NCBI GenBank assembly: GCA_036971475.1
Contig: JBAIZL010000002.1
Span: 357,046,082-357,110,081, forward strand
Length of the DNA stretch: 64,000 nt
Direction of reading: 5' to 3'
Source of the DNA: Prosapia bicincta
Taxonomy: Eukaryota; Arthropoda; Insecta; Hemiptera; Cercopidae
This document shows, piece after piece, positions 9,010-21,600 of this stretch. Under the pieces are notes generated by a model that was given only the letters and a program-made list of their open reading frames with translations, made no database searches and was not told the DNA's origin. A program made the translations under genes and the position numbers. Position 1 is the first letter of the stretch. Every line of letters starts with the position of its first letter.

Positions 9010-9915
9010 GAATAATTTAAATAAAAAACCTCCATACCACAGATAACTTTTTCATTTATTTATTACCTCATTTACATTTCATTTGCACTGCAATTATCCA
9101 CAGAGGTAATTTACAAAACAAACCTAATTTAAAATAACATTTTTCATCAAATTTATACACCGATGACTACTTTGCGACGGGCCCTTTACATTGTTCGACT
9201 AACCACGAAGCAGCAAATTCCCCCTCTGCAACTAGGTCTGGTCTGTCAACTTCCGTAGTGAAGAGTTACCATTATACATTTTTCAATTTTACCAAAATAC
9301 AATTATATATTTTTTACAAAATAAGACTATAACTATCTCCTAATTAAATAATATAATGGAGATAATTATAACGTGTGGATTATAATTAATAAGAAGTGTT
9401 TTAAATTAGGCATATCGTAAACACTAAACACACTCTAGGGATAAATAATCTTAATATAGTGAAAAGTGTTTAATCAAAAAATCTGGTAAATGGTTTTGTA
9501 AGTTTGTATATTAATAAATATGACGAAAAGAATTTATTAAATCGTGATAAAGGGCCTAACCTGAACTCTAAATTATATTCATTAATTAGGAGATAGTTGT
9601 AGTCTTATTTTTTAAAAAAATATATAATTGTATTTTGTTAAAATCGAAAAATGTGTAATGAAACTCTTCACCTCACAAGCTAAGGGACCCAACCTAGTTG
9701 CGAAGAGGAATTTCCTGCATCATGATTGGCCGGACAATGTAAAGGGGGTGTGATGAAGTAATTACCGGTCTATTTATTTAATGAAAAATGTTTTAAATGT
9801 AGTTTGTTTTGTAAATTACCTGTGAAAATGATTGCAGTATAATTGAAATGTATAAAAGGTATTAAATAAATGAAAATGGTATTTGTGGAATGGATGTTTT
9901 ATTTATTTACATTAA
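9010..9915. mobile_element. Fold-back (long inverted repeat) non-autonomous element
   Basis: The arm at about 9015-9350 is repeated in inverted orientation at about 9595-9910. Matching blocks include ACAGGTAATTTACAAAACAAAC, CCTTTACATTGTYCG, CTAGGTYKGGTC..., ACAAAATAAGACTATAACTATCTCC and TTTCATTTATTTA. The arms are around 300 bp and clearly diverged, so this is old. The central 250 bp shows no coding potential. The superfamily cannot be assigned because no clean target duplication was found. Confidence 0.8.
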
Positions 9916-10719
9916 ACATTATACAACAGTGGATTTATACAGTTATAACATATTTGAAGTTGCCGAATTTTTGAATCAATAGTTAGGATTTAAGTTTAGC
10001 TTTCATAACCTTTTCTCCTCTTTTTAACCCTCAGCTTGTATTTAAATCAGCTCATTTTAATTGTATATATTTATTAGTGTTACTCAAAATGCTTTGAATA
10101 TATTTACTACTTGAAATAAATACATTAAAAATATGAATTTAACTTTCTTTTATCTACATTTTTGGAGTGTGTAATACTTTTCAAAACATAAACCTGGCTG
10201 AAACCCCAGCTCTTTTGTGTTATGAACTCCCCCACAGGTTTTACAGAAGTGGCCAGTTTCTCTTCTCCCTCCACACAATTTTCCGAACTAAAATCAGGAT
10301 CACTTTCGTGACCACTACTTAAACCATACTTAAAATAATCATCAATGTCTTCATCAGTCATTTTGCTTTGATTCACCATTTTCACTAATTTGTTTACTAA
10401 GAACAGTTGTACAGAAAGTAAGATTTTCTTTTGCTATTCTTTGTCTTATTATACAAATATTTAAAATACCATTGCTCTTGAATAGGTGTTACATTAATAT
10501 TTTTTTTCTAAAATATTGACTGTGGTACATTACTTTGCTGAGAAGTACAATTAGCTGTTGTGAGTACAAGCTCTGAAACATTAGTACATATTCTTTCACA
10601 GTGGAAGCACTGTGAGTTGCTTTAGTATGGTAAAAGGAAAACCATGCTAATGAAGTATTTGTATGTCAAAGCTTATTTTTCCTGATACTATGATAGATAA
10701 AGTTGTATTAAACTTTTTT
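9916..10719. other. Non-coding stretch between two fold-back elements
   Basis: Nothing recognised. One short minus-strand frame at 10125-10385 is discussed under rejected items. Confidence 0.4.
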
Positions 10720-10939
10720 GTATTAACTTGGCAAAAAACCACTACTTACTGATTTATTTAGTAGAATCATTTTGCACTAGGTCAGCGCATTATTCAGTGC
10801 TGTGAATCATTGACAAGACTATTGAATACACTTGAGCAACAGTCTTGTCAGTGACAACATTGAATAATGCGTTGACCTAGTGTGAAATGTGTCTGTTCAA
10901 TAAATCAGTTAGTAGTGATTTTTGCCAAGTTAATACAAA
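10720..10939. mobile_element. MITE family 1 (GGCAAAAAACCACTACT), copy A
   Basis: Hairpin whose ends read TATTAACTTGGCAAAAAACC and, inverted, TTTTTGCCAAGTTAATA. Inner arms share ACTAGGTCAGCGCATTATTCA / TGAATAATGCGTTGACCTAGT. Related copies are at 54865-54999 and 61168-61275. All three share the outer GGCAAAA-ACCACTACT box and an inner GACAAGAC block. The motif CAAGATRTACAACACAAAAA follows copies A and B and may belong to the family. Confidence 0.8.
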
Positions 10940-11333
10940 ATATGTAATACAAAAAACTCAAGATGTACAACACAAAAACTGCAAGATAAAGTTCTTTTGC
11001 ACACAAATGGCCGAGTTAGGATAACTAGACAAAAGTACGAGGGAAATGGGATGATAAGAAATAAAGTTTTATAAATATCTGCTGTATTCTATATTTCCTA
11101 TGATCCTGTAGTTTATACTTTTAAACTCTGATGTAAAAGCAATATCTGTTTATTTTGATATTTTTAATGAATAGAAAACATGTTTAAAATGATTACTTAA
11201 TTTAAGTTATATTTACAAAGTCTGAACAAATTAATATGATCTATGTAATAAAAAATGAATTTTCAATTATGAATGTTTTTTTTTTCAACCTGGTCTTTTT
11301 TTGTGGGACTACTAAAATAATTATTATAATAAT

Positions 11334-11337
<4 letters not shown>

Positions 11338-11400
<63 letters not shown>
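11338..11400. repeat. (TA)n microsatellite
   Basis: Uninterrupted TA run. Confidence 0.9.
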
Positions 11401-11404
<4 letters not shown>

Positions 11405-11576
11405 TATACACAATTTAGATGTAAAATAAGCTATGAAATTGGAATTTTGGGGAAAGACTTGGAAGTCTACCTCAAGATTCAATCTAAAATGTATTCTAAA
11501 AGGTCATGGTTATAATTTTAATATATAGCAAAAAAAAACTATTGCTTTCAATAGTGCTTTTTCTTTAAAGCAAATA

Positions 11577-12076
11577 CAGTAGAGTCTTGAAATCCCGAGT
11601 CCCGATCATTTGAGTTACCGTTAAATTCGAGTCTATTTCAATTTGAGCCTTTTTTTTATCTATTTTGAAAGAAAATCATGAGTCGGGCTTCCAATAAATG
11701 TTCATATCCATACAGTATTCAAAGGAAATAAGTAGGGCTTCCAAGAAATGTGAATATCAATAGAGTTTCAGAGGAAATGAGTCGGGCTTCCAAGAAATGT
11801 TAATATCAATAAGGTATACAAAGCAAATGAGTAGGCTTCCAACAAATATTTATTTCAATATGGAATGCTAAGGACATGATTCGGGCTTCCAAGAAATGTT
11901 CCTATAAAGTTCTATAAACATATTTTGAGCATTCTTAGTTATAGTATTAGGGTTCATTAAAACCTATTTTCCTCTATTTTTTCTAATTTACAGGAATGTA
12001 TTTCCCTGTAATCCGCGTTGTCGGTAATCCATGGAGGTCATGGTCCCATCTACCTTGAATTATTGAGATTCTACTG
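11577..12076. mobile_element. pogo/Tigger-type MITE with internal tandem repeats
   Basis: 500-bp non-autonomous element bounded by CAGTAGAGTCTTGA and, inverted, CAGTAGAATCTCAA, with TA on both sides (11575-11576 and 12077-12078). CAGTAGARTCTC-type ends plus a TA target fit the Tc1/mariner-pogo group. Inside, a unit of about 55-60 bp with GAGTCGGGCTTCCAAGAAATGTT is repeated four to five times between 11670 and 11910. A second copy with two units is at 59558-59903. Confidence 0.82.
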
Positions 12077-12078
12077 TA

Positions 12079-15000
12079 ATATCATAGATAAATATCACAG
12101 ATTCTACTCTAATAACATAGACATTTTAAGTTAATTTAAAATTAATTTTATTCTCTAAAGAATTTTAAATATTCAAAAAAGTATATAATAGAAAATAGCT
12201 GAGTATAAAATTGTCCGAACTATAAACAAATGAGTCATGTTTAGTGCTGCGTCTATAGTTAGTCTAATTTTATAAAAATTTAATAATAGGATTGAAAATT
12301 AATATAAAAAAATGTACTAAGGAATTACTTATAAATAACACAAATTCATTTAAAATTAGCTAACTGGAATTACTATTTGGTTCCACCACTTGGTTCTTGT
12401 CCTTCTGTATGTAGACTAAACAAAATTTGTTCTTTATTTAATGTTTAAAAATCCTTATTATATTCTGATCCCAAAAATTCATGTGGCTGTAATGGATGCT
12501 GAAAAGATGAATGCCAGCAAAAAAAATCGCATTTGTATCCTCTTTGATAGAAATTATGTTGTTTTTCAAATTTATCTGGTTCTAAATTTATATTCCATTT
12601 TAGATTATAAACTGGCAAGAAATTCTAGATTCTTTTCTATTAAATCATTCATTAAAGTATTTGAATTTTCTGTTACTTTATTCTTTAAAGCAGTTTAATC
12701 TTTCATTAAATCATTCTTTAAATAAGTTGAATTTTCCACCAGTTCTTTCTTTAGATATTCTAGTATTTTAACCATTTTGCTGCCACAGATGTTCAAAAAA
12801 AGCTGTCTCTACATTCTACTTTACTCCCTCTCAAAGCTGCTGCTGTTGCACGTTCTTACTATTACTAGTCTGTAGTTTGCACTCTTAAAGTTTCTGTTTA
12901 GGTCTACCACTTTTAGTTCACTTTGTTCAACTTTTTATAGCCGTCTTACTGTGTTCATCACTTATTTCCTTATCCCACTTCTGATACCGACTGCTGCGTT
13001 CTTACAAGGGTTTAAAAAATTGTAAGGCAACTGGTTTTGACTAACTGGATGGTGTTATGCCTCAATAGAGAAACCCCATTTCTTTAACATGGAGATAACT
13101 ACACAATTTGGTAGATAAACATTGAAACTATAGTAAAAAAATTCCCCACACTATTCTAGCATCAGGTTGTTATAAAAATAGAGATATATGTTGATTGAAC
13201 TTGGAAAGGTAATATCTTAAAATCGTTTTTGGCTCTTGGTCTAGTGTCTCAGAATGCCGTCTAACTATTTATTAATTTACACACTTTTATGGCTACTATT
13301 ATTTACACGCTTAACATTAATAAAAACGACCAAACACTGTTTTAATTAGACCTACTAATAAATAATGTATTTACACTAGAAATACAGCAACTGTCACTCT
13401 GTCACTAAAAGGAAGCCGTAAATGCTTTTACTCTGTTCACTACATTGTTACAGTTCTTTTCTTACTTAAAATAACCTTTATATCTCGACTTGTCTAGTAT
13501 AGTACTGTACTAGTAATTTCTGTTCGCTTATTGCTACCAGGTTTTATAACAATGCAGCTGTTATGTCCAATCATGTGTGATTCGATGCTCCAATAATCTC
13601 TACTTACTTACTTCTGGAAAATTCGTGCGTAATGGGAGGATGTACTATTGAATCCATTCAAATGTAAAAGGACTTGTATTTGTCAAGCCGTATGATATAA
13701 ATCACGGGCTGAACCATATTACAATATATTTGATTATTCCTGGCAAACAACTAAAAGGGCTATTATCGCCAATCAAGATTATGGCCAAGCAAAATAATTA
13801 ATTAAATAAAATCAACATAATACTACTAAATGAAATAAATTTTAAATAAGTATATAATAATAAGATGCATTATACAGCAATAAATATTAAACAGTAAATA
13901 AGTAACAGCAAATATACAAGTACAACAATGCACACACGCAGACACATATACACACAATCACTCTGCAATGAGAAAATCTGCCCCCTACCTTGAGTGTCTA
14001 TGTAGTTAATATTTTGTATGACTTTATTTTGTATTATTTTACTATAGGTTATATATTTGTTATATTTAGATTGTGATCTGTATTCTAAATCCTGGTGCCT
14101 TCTTCTTATTGTTTGTGCTATTTTAGGATAGCTCTCTTGAAATTTAATGACATCAAACCTTTTCACTCTACTCCCTTTTTATATTATTTTGGGACAGCTC
14201 CCTTAATATCTATAGAAATCGAATATTTATTTCTATGCTCTCTCTCTTCTAATCTATCAACTTTAATAACCTGCCTTAATTTTTCTATTAGATACCATTG
14301 GTATAAAAACCAAAACCTGTAAACTCCCCAAACTTAGATCTTCTAGGAAATTAAATTTCTAGATTTGTATAAAAAACCAGTTAGCCAAGTATTTTCTCAG
14401 CTAGCAAGATACTTGTTATCTAATTAACAACCTTTTGAATAGTGAACCTGTGAAACTATATGTTATTAATATAGTTGAAACCTAAAACTTTTTTTAAAAT
14501 TTCACATGTCATTTTCTACTCATACTTTATTTTACAGGATATTTGTAAAATGACAACATTCTTTCAAATTTTGACTGACTTCATTTAGTTTTACCCTTTT
14601 AAAAAAATAACTTTATTTTATAATATGAAATTAGTTATTTTTATAACCTCATTTTATAAAATTTTATATTTATAACACATTTCCAACATATATTAACTTG
14701 CAAAAACCAAGAGCTTATGTAACTAAACTAATATATTTTTGATAATTTTTGACATTTTATATCATTTCTCTTAAAATTAATTTCAATATGAATCTTTACT
14801 GGCATAAAAAAATTGTCTTAGATAAACATACATTTTTTATTGAAATTTATGATATTTAAACATAAAAATATTTTAAAATAATACTAATTATTATATTTTT
14901 TGTAACAATTTTGCCCTTTTTTAAAAATTATATTTCTTAAAAAATGTACAATATTTTTCATTATAATAATAACTCTCCTTTTTTGGTCAAAACCAGCATA

Positions 15001-17044
15001 TCATTACAATTTTATAAAATTATTTTAAATTGGTTTTGATATTTAACTATACTTGGTTATGGTAACTAACAAAACACGTCATTTATATTAATTTCTTCCT
15101 TGTACATATTATAACACTTTTTTCAAAATAACAATTTAACCTTTAAATTAAATTTTTCTGTTCCCTAAATATTGTCACACATTTATTCTGTCTACCATCC
15201 TCACTCAACTACATTTTGTATTTCCTTGCCTTATGGCATATATCAAAAATAAAATAACTTCTTACTCATCTTCAAACATATAACCATAATAACTGCTTGT
15301 TTAGACAGATGACTTATTTTTACTAATATCATGATTATACTGAATGGGATTTATTTTAACATTTTCATATATTTATATTGTGCTACTTAAGCTATATATT
15401 TTTTTACAAAATTCAATATTTATTATTTTATTTCACATAAAATAATTGTATAAATCAGCAAGTGGCATTGAAATTAATGTAAAAATGTTTATATTTGCTG
15501 GAAAATGTATTTAACTAATTATTATAGTATCACAAACTATTGATAGTTCACTTGACTTTTTGATGAAATGTTTCCATACTGGTTGTTACGTCCCTGTCTG
15601 GTTGGACTCTCCTTTTAGAATGAGTGCTACAAAAGTTGGTTGAACACCACCTTCAAGACACAATGATACAGAGATGGAAACCATCCCCAGTGAAAAAGAT
15701 GTAGTACCTTCAGTATTATCACACATATTTCTACATTTACATTTTTTGCGGTTGATACATGTTACTTTAAGTGAAATTATAATGACAAAAAAAAATTTAG
15801 TGAATAGTTTTTCAACAGAAAATGTCCTGCATGATCTCGTGGCGAGCTCTGGATTGGTTAAATTTATACTGCCAGTATGTTCTCGTATCAGTCTAAATTG
15901 TAGAAAATCTGTAAAAGCATTGCAAGAAAGCAGAAACTATTATTACCTCCCTCCAGACTTCCTTAATAGTACAAGAAGCATGGGAAATTCTAAGGTGTTG
16001 AAAAAGTTAAACTGTATATACTCTATAAACTAAGTACAATCTAATAAATACGTTTTCTTTTAGTAGAAATGTTTTGGAAAAATTACTAAAATATAACAAA
16101 ACAAAACAATATAGGTCTAGCAATTAATCCTTTATTCTCAGTATATTCAACAATTTAATTATTGTCAACTTTATAATTTGAATAATTCTCCAACAGCTTA
16201 TAATCTTTTTTGGATTATGTCAATTACTAAACCAAGACTTTTTAATTATTATTGGTAATGAGAATATGTCATTCTCGCTTTGATTTTTCCCTCCTATCTC
16301 CTATATATTGCTTATTGATTATTTCCCCTCTCAGCTATGTTTGGGTTATTATTGATTGTGGATTTGAGTTTTATTAGTATACAGGTATTCTTTTTCCCAG
16401 AATTTCTTTTCACAATTTTACTTATAAAATACAAAAAACCTTTAATTATATTTTATATGTTATCACTTTGTATACTGAGCCACAAGTTTAATGGAACAAC
16501 TGACTGGGGTATTTATAAAAATGCATAACTTTTGTGACTATTATTCAAACAAAATACTTTAAAATACATATACTTAGCCTATGGAAGAACATTACGTGAA
16601 TTATTGAGAGGGAATAAAATTAAGAGAAAAACTAAAAAGGGGTATTATATATGAATTTCCTCCCATATTTGTTTACACTTCTAAATAACTGTGAATTGTT
16701 AGTACATCACCATGGAGACTAATATAAATAAGCTATCAGAAGAAACATTTAAAATAATCTTATTTTAATATATTTTGTAAATAAACACAGAGTATGTTTG
16801 TAAATACAGGGAAAAAGACAGCCAATTGAGTAATAATGTGCCAACTTGGGATCTGTATCTTTGTTTGAATTTTCTTGCTGGAAATTAGCAGCAATGGCTC
16901 AAGCAACATTGCAAATTAGGGAAATTCAATATTTTAATGGAAACAATAATATATAGACGTAAATATTTCTGTCTGAGTTATAATAGCACATAGTATAGAA
17001 AGTGTAACAATGGGGAGTTGGGTGGTATGAATAGTTTCTACAGA
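12079..17044. other. AT-rich non-coding region, no gene recognised
   Basis: About 5 kb with only short unsupported frames, poly-A/T runs and degenerate ATTAAATCATTCTTTAAA-like repeats near 12640-12740. I see no exon with both a plausible frame and recognisable protein. Confidence 0.45.
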
Positions 17045-17265
17045 TTTCTCAAGAAAACTTTCTGTTGCTTGTTGTAATCATCTTGAATTCACTGATTAAA
17101 CTATAATTAAATAATACTTAACTAAGTGAATATGTAAGGGATTACTTGCTGACTCAGTAGAGGCTTTGCTTTGTAAAAGGAACGATTGTTTTGAAACGCA
17201 TCAGCAAGTAAGGGCTTACGTATTCACTTAGTTAAGAATTATTTAGTTATTGTATAATTTTTCTG
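17045..17265. mobile_element. MITE family 2 (TACTTAACTAAGTGAATA), copy A
   Basis: Inverted repeat: AACTAAGTGAATATGTAAGG...TTACTTGCTGA at 17120-17154 pairs with TCAGCAAGTAAGGGCTTACG... to TTAG at 17201-17237. The family includes 57735-58100, which shares the outer GAATTCACTGATTAAACTATAATTAA block, the stem and the GGAACGATTGTTTTGAAACG loop. Copy A has a shorter centre. Confidence 0.8.
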
Positions 17266-17430
17266 TCGATATTTGCTATTGAGAGTTTATTTTTAAAAAG
17301 TTATGTAATATAAATCTGGAGTTGAGAATGTTTCTTCCATCGACAGGTCTATCTCATAAGTATGTATCCATTATTGGAGTTTTCATTCTACTCCTTATTC
17401 AAAATAAGAGTCAACATATTGAAATATATA

Positions 17431-17497
<67 letters not shown>

Positions 17498-17526
17498 TTA
17501 TATATCTACACATTAAAAGTGTTTAG

Positions 17527-17614
<88 letters not shown>
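17431..17614. repeat. Two adjacent (TA)n microsatellites
   Basis: TA runs at about 17437-17495 and 17529-17614, separated by about 35 bp of unique sequence. Confidence 0.9.
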
Positions 17615-17616
<2 letters not shown>

Positions 17617-17810
17617 ATAAATATTTAATAAATAAATAAATTCAATAAACAAATATTATTTTCACATTTATATAATTTATTTTTCAAATGTATGCCAATA
17701 GTTGTGTATTTAAATAATTCAGATACCATTTATCTGACATTTTTTTTATTAAAAAGTTATATATTTATTTAACATTGTCCATTATTATTCTCGTTGCACT
17801 GACATAATTG

Positions 17811-18284
17811 GGTCATTATATGTTAATTGTAAACAAATCACTTACAACTTTTAAAAAAAAAAATGTTTTAACTTGCCTATAGTACCACTTACTTTTTTTG
17901 TTGAGGACGGCCGTTACGCGAGATGTGTCCCTTTGTCAACTCAGACCGTAACTGTTACGGTCTGAGTTGACAAAGGGACACATCTCCCGAAACGGCCGTC
18001 CTCAACAAAAAAAGTAAGTGCTACTATAGGCAAGTTAAAACATTTTTTTTTTTTAAAGTTGTAAGTGATTACTAGTAGCTCACGCGAAGATGGATTCAAC
18101 AAATGTAAACAAATATTCCACCATTAAGTGCAATTAATTTTTACCTTATAATGAGAGACCTTTCGGTCAGTTGACACACATAGAGTGATTCGACAATGGT
18201 CAAGTTACCGAAAGGTGCCTCATAAAGTAGAAATTAATTGCACTTAATGGTTATATAAAAAAGTTTACAATTAACATATAATAA

Positions 18285-18285
<1 letters not shown>
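17811..18285. mobile_element. Hairpin element interrupted by a second hairpin element
   Basis: The outer inverted repeat GTCATTATATGTTAATTGTAAAC (17812-17834) pairs with 18263-18285. A further stem pairs CCATTAAGTGCAATTAATTTTTAC (18121-18144) with 18225-18250, and a small inner stem pairs ACCTTTCGGT with ACCGAAAGGT. The palindrome at 17836-18071 splits this older hairpin, so two events are nested. Confidence 0.75.
17836..18071. mobile_element. Near-perfect palindrome (MITE family 3, copy A)
   Basis: Two arms of about 117 bp meet at a single central base near 17953 (GACCGTAAC-T-GTTACGGTC). They differ at only a few positions, which implies recent formation or maintenance. The arms contain TTACTTTTTTTGTTGAGGAC, also seen in the diverged copy at 52430-52560. 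Confidence 0.85.
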
Positions 18286-18349
<64 letters not shown>

Positions 18350-18362
18350 CTGTGTGTGTGTA
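18286..18362. repeat. (GT)n microsatellite
   Basis: GT dinucleotide run with one interruption. Apparent Cys-Val peptides here are artefacts. Confidence 0.9.
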
Positions 18363-18406
18363 TTTAACTTTGCAACACTGTTTTCTTGTATTCACTTTTT
18401 ACTTGC

Positions 18407-18563
18407 ACTATAATGTATTTAAACAAGAATCTTACTTGGTGTGTATGCAAGTCAACTTTCGAGGACTTTATTGATGCCCGATAAAGGAGGACATGTAATT
18501 AAAGTCCTTGAAAGTCAACTTGCATATACACCAAGTAAGATTCTTGGTTAAGTAGATTATAGT
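18407..18563. mobile_element. Hairpin element between (GT)n and (TA)n tracts
   Basis: 64-bp arms at 18407-18470 and 18500-18563. Shared blocks include AAGAATCTTACTTGGTGTRTATGCAAGT (as stem) and CACTATAAT at the ends. The loop is about 29 bp. It lies between a (GT)n tract on the left and a (TA)n tract on the right (18569-18627). Confidence 0.8.
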
Positions 18564-18567
18564 GTAT

Positions 18568-18568
<1 letters not shown>

Positions 18569-18627
<59 letters not shown>
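18569..18627. repeat. (TA)n microsatellite
   Basis: TA run adjoining the hairpin element to its left. Confidence 0.9.
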
Positions 18628-18631
<4 letters not shown>

Positions 18632-21600
18632 TTTGAATTTTAAAAAATGTATTACAGATAAGCCATAATTACATTTATCTAATGTTATGTACAATTTATT
18701 TGTTATAAGTTTGTATTTTTATTTCTTTTCAGTTTACAGTACATTTATGTTTAGTGAAGAAAGCATTCATTTTTAAATTCTTTTATAATTTGTTTTTTTT
18801 ATACTAATACATATTATTTTTAATAAGTTCCATTATTAAACAATTGTAGACAATTTTATTTTTTTAAATAGGGTAAAGGGACCTTCTCTACTACTATCCC
18901 TGAAGTTCCTCAAGGGGCCAAGGTAAGTGATACAACATTGTTAATGCTTTTGTGGCTGCTGTTTGTTTTTCTGGCTCTCTTTCTTGCCTGATAGAATTTA
19001 TTTCTCAATGATTTCAATATTTGTTCTCATGCATATTGTGTAAAAGTTGCATGGTGAGTATAGATTCTTGCATTTGCTGTTTTAATTTGTTTCTCTCTTT
19101 ACAGTGAATATAATGTATCAAAATAAATTATGTTTAGGAATATCTTGAGTGGCAGTATGCATTTTACTTTTACAGCAGTAAAAGTTTCTGCAGAATAATT
19201 TTAATACTTTTAAATATTATTCTCATAGATTTCACTACCCTGCTTTAATTCCTTGCAAGGATTATTTTCATGCCAAGGATTATATATTCTTCCTGCCTTT
19301 CTCTGCATCATAACTTTCCATTCTGTTGATATATTTTATAACCGTTCTTCTGTAGCTTCTCCTGTACATCGAAATACTTTATGAATAGTGTCAAGTGGAA
19401 GGAAAATGATAATGGGTATTATATAAGGGAAACTATATATATATAATATCGATATTAATAAATATGCTCCATTTGGCAATGCATTTTTCATATTTTTACG
19501 TACAATAACGCTATGGTGAATGTGATGCCCCGGTCACTCGAAATAAAGCAAGTATAAAAAATGTAAATATCAATATAAGCTTCTTTATTATATTATTAAT
19601 ACTATTAGCAATATCATACACATGTTTATTTTATCTCTGTTGTTGTTCAAATCGTTTATAACTGAATGTTACACTTGGTTTTAGAATTTGTCTAATATAT
19701 CTTATAGAATGGAGATGTACAAAGCTTCACATGGCACATACAATCACCAATTCAAATGGATTCTTTTTCTTTATCTTAATTATGCAGTAGTATTTATTCC
19801 CTTCCCATTCTCCAGGTTCAAAATGCAGTTTCTTAGGAATACATTCTGTTTCATATCAGTATCAGTAAAAATAATAATAACTAGTATAAAAAAACACATG
19901 TTCAAAACTATAGAAATAATTAATTAAAAAACCTATTTATCTATCTAAATATCCATTAATAATATTTCACTGACACTGTTAATATCATCAAATAAATCTA
20001 AATAAAACTCTAGAAAACAGTTTTTTCATTACATTTCCATCAGAAGATGTTAGCAGTACAAGCAAATTGTTTATAAAGGAGATGAATATGCTATGTTTGC
20101 AGAAAAAAATAGGGGATTGAACTCTGCTTCCGTAATAACAGAACTATGTAAATAAATATTGGTAAGACAGAAGATAACCCAGGTCAAGTTAAAGCAATCG
20201 CACAACTTTGTATGCTCTTTGAGTATTATCAATCATCTAATCGACTGCCTTAACATAGCGCTGAGTGACTTTCATCTTTCTCTTGAACTGAAGAAAAGGC
20301 TAGGAGAGGAGTATTTTCAAAATTACAAAGAGCTTCAAGAAAACTTAAGGCTAAATTTAATTCATTGACATTAACAGCATGATATTTGGAAATCTTGTAA
20401 ACAGATTCGACAAACGCCTCAATTGTCAAAGTGATTAAGCAAAAAAACAACTGCAAGTGCACATAAGTCTTAGTTGAAAAATAGTTTTTAATATTCAGTT
20501 CTGTTTTAGTTATAGCTTTTAAGGTGTTTAGAAAAATTAACAAAAGGGAAAATGAAAAGCGTATAATTTAAAATAATTAATTTCTGTAAATATTTTTTTA
20601 CAAAAATAAATAAGCTGATGTAATGTTTTTGGTGAGTTTAGCAGTATGTTTAGTTGAAAGCCAAATTTGTTTGATGAAATAAATAATTATGACTGGAATC
20701 ATTTTAAATGGATAGGAGCACCAGCTGTATATGAAAGTGTATATTCTTAAAAATAATAACAACTATATTGGATACTTAAAAGCTATTGGATTTGGGTCTT
20801 GGAAAAGAACAAAAAGTAATTAAAATAAGGATAAAATTAAATATTAAGCTGACTAAGTAAAATTAAGACATATAAGTTAGATAAGACTTTCAGAAACAAC
20901 TGAAAGCTGAAAAATACACAGGAGGATATTTTCAGAACTGAAGATGTCAAACAATAAAAGGGTTATATACTGAGGCAAAGCGAAAGAGAGGAAAATGCAT
21001 GTTTTTCTATAGGAAGTTCTAGGTGAATCATTGTTATCCTTTTTTTTATATATCTTCCTTATACTTAATTTAGAACTGAAACTACTAATACATGATAATA
21101 CAACTGAAAGTAATAAATTATACAATAATTATTGATGGTATTTTTAAGGGCAGCTGAAAATGTAAAGTTCTCTTGCATGGCCTTATGCTTCTGCTTTCAG
21201 TGAAATGTCAGTCTTCTGTGTATATATTTTCATAAAATATTAATATAAGCATACTATGTCTGTAAAGCACTAAAATAACAAAAACAGTATTTGGTTACTT
21301 TAATTTCTGGGTTGATATCCTAAGTTTGCCTTAGAATATATAAAAACAATTTTCAATCAATATAATTTACTTCCTATTTCAGAAATAAAACACTTGACTA
21401 AAATCAACTATGGTACTTCATGTTATTTTTCAGCAGGCATGTTTTGCATACATCAATGCATTGTTTCTTGCTTTATGCCTGTTGTGTATCTCAAAGCACT
21501 GACCAACAAACTGATCTAATTTAACTCATTTAAACAATTTTAGTAAAACAGTGGTTTCAGTTAAGTATTTTAATTAATAATTTATTATGTTATATACTTT
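18628..21600. other. Non-coding AT-rich region, no gene recognised
   Basis: About 3 kb without a supportable coding region. A 51-bp segment with good splice-like borders (18872-18922) is discussed under rejected items. The last six bases (21595-21600, TACTTT) are the left target duplication of the Polinton-like element. Confidence 0.45.

Noticed and set aside
10125..10385. 86-codon minus-strand frame with an acidic middle (DDYFKYGLSSGHESD)
   Set aside because: Composition recalls transposase N-termini, but there is no motif, no partner sequence and no element boundary to support it.
15674..16033. 119-codon plus-strand frame
   Set aside because: No recognisable domain, low-complexity composition typical of AT-rich intron sequence, no splice or promoter context.
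18872..18922. 51-bp segment with AG before it and GTAAGT after it, possibly a micro-exon (GKGTFSTTIPEVPQGAK)
   Set aside because: Two frames are open, the peptide matches no Cav1 region I can place, and 51 bp is too short to trust splice-like borders.
20159..20543. Overlapping frames on both strands around 20.2-20.5 kb
   Set aside because: Mutual shadows with no motif; nothing distinguishes either from chance.
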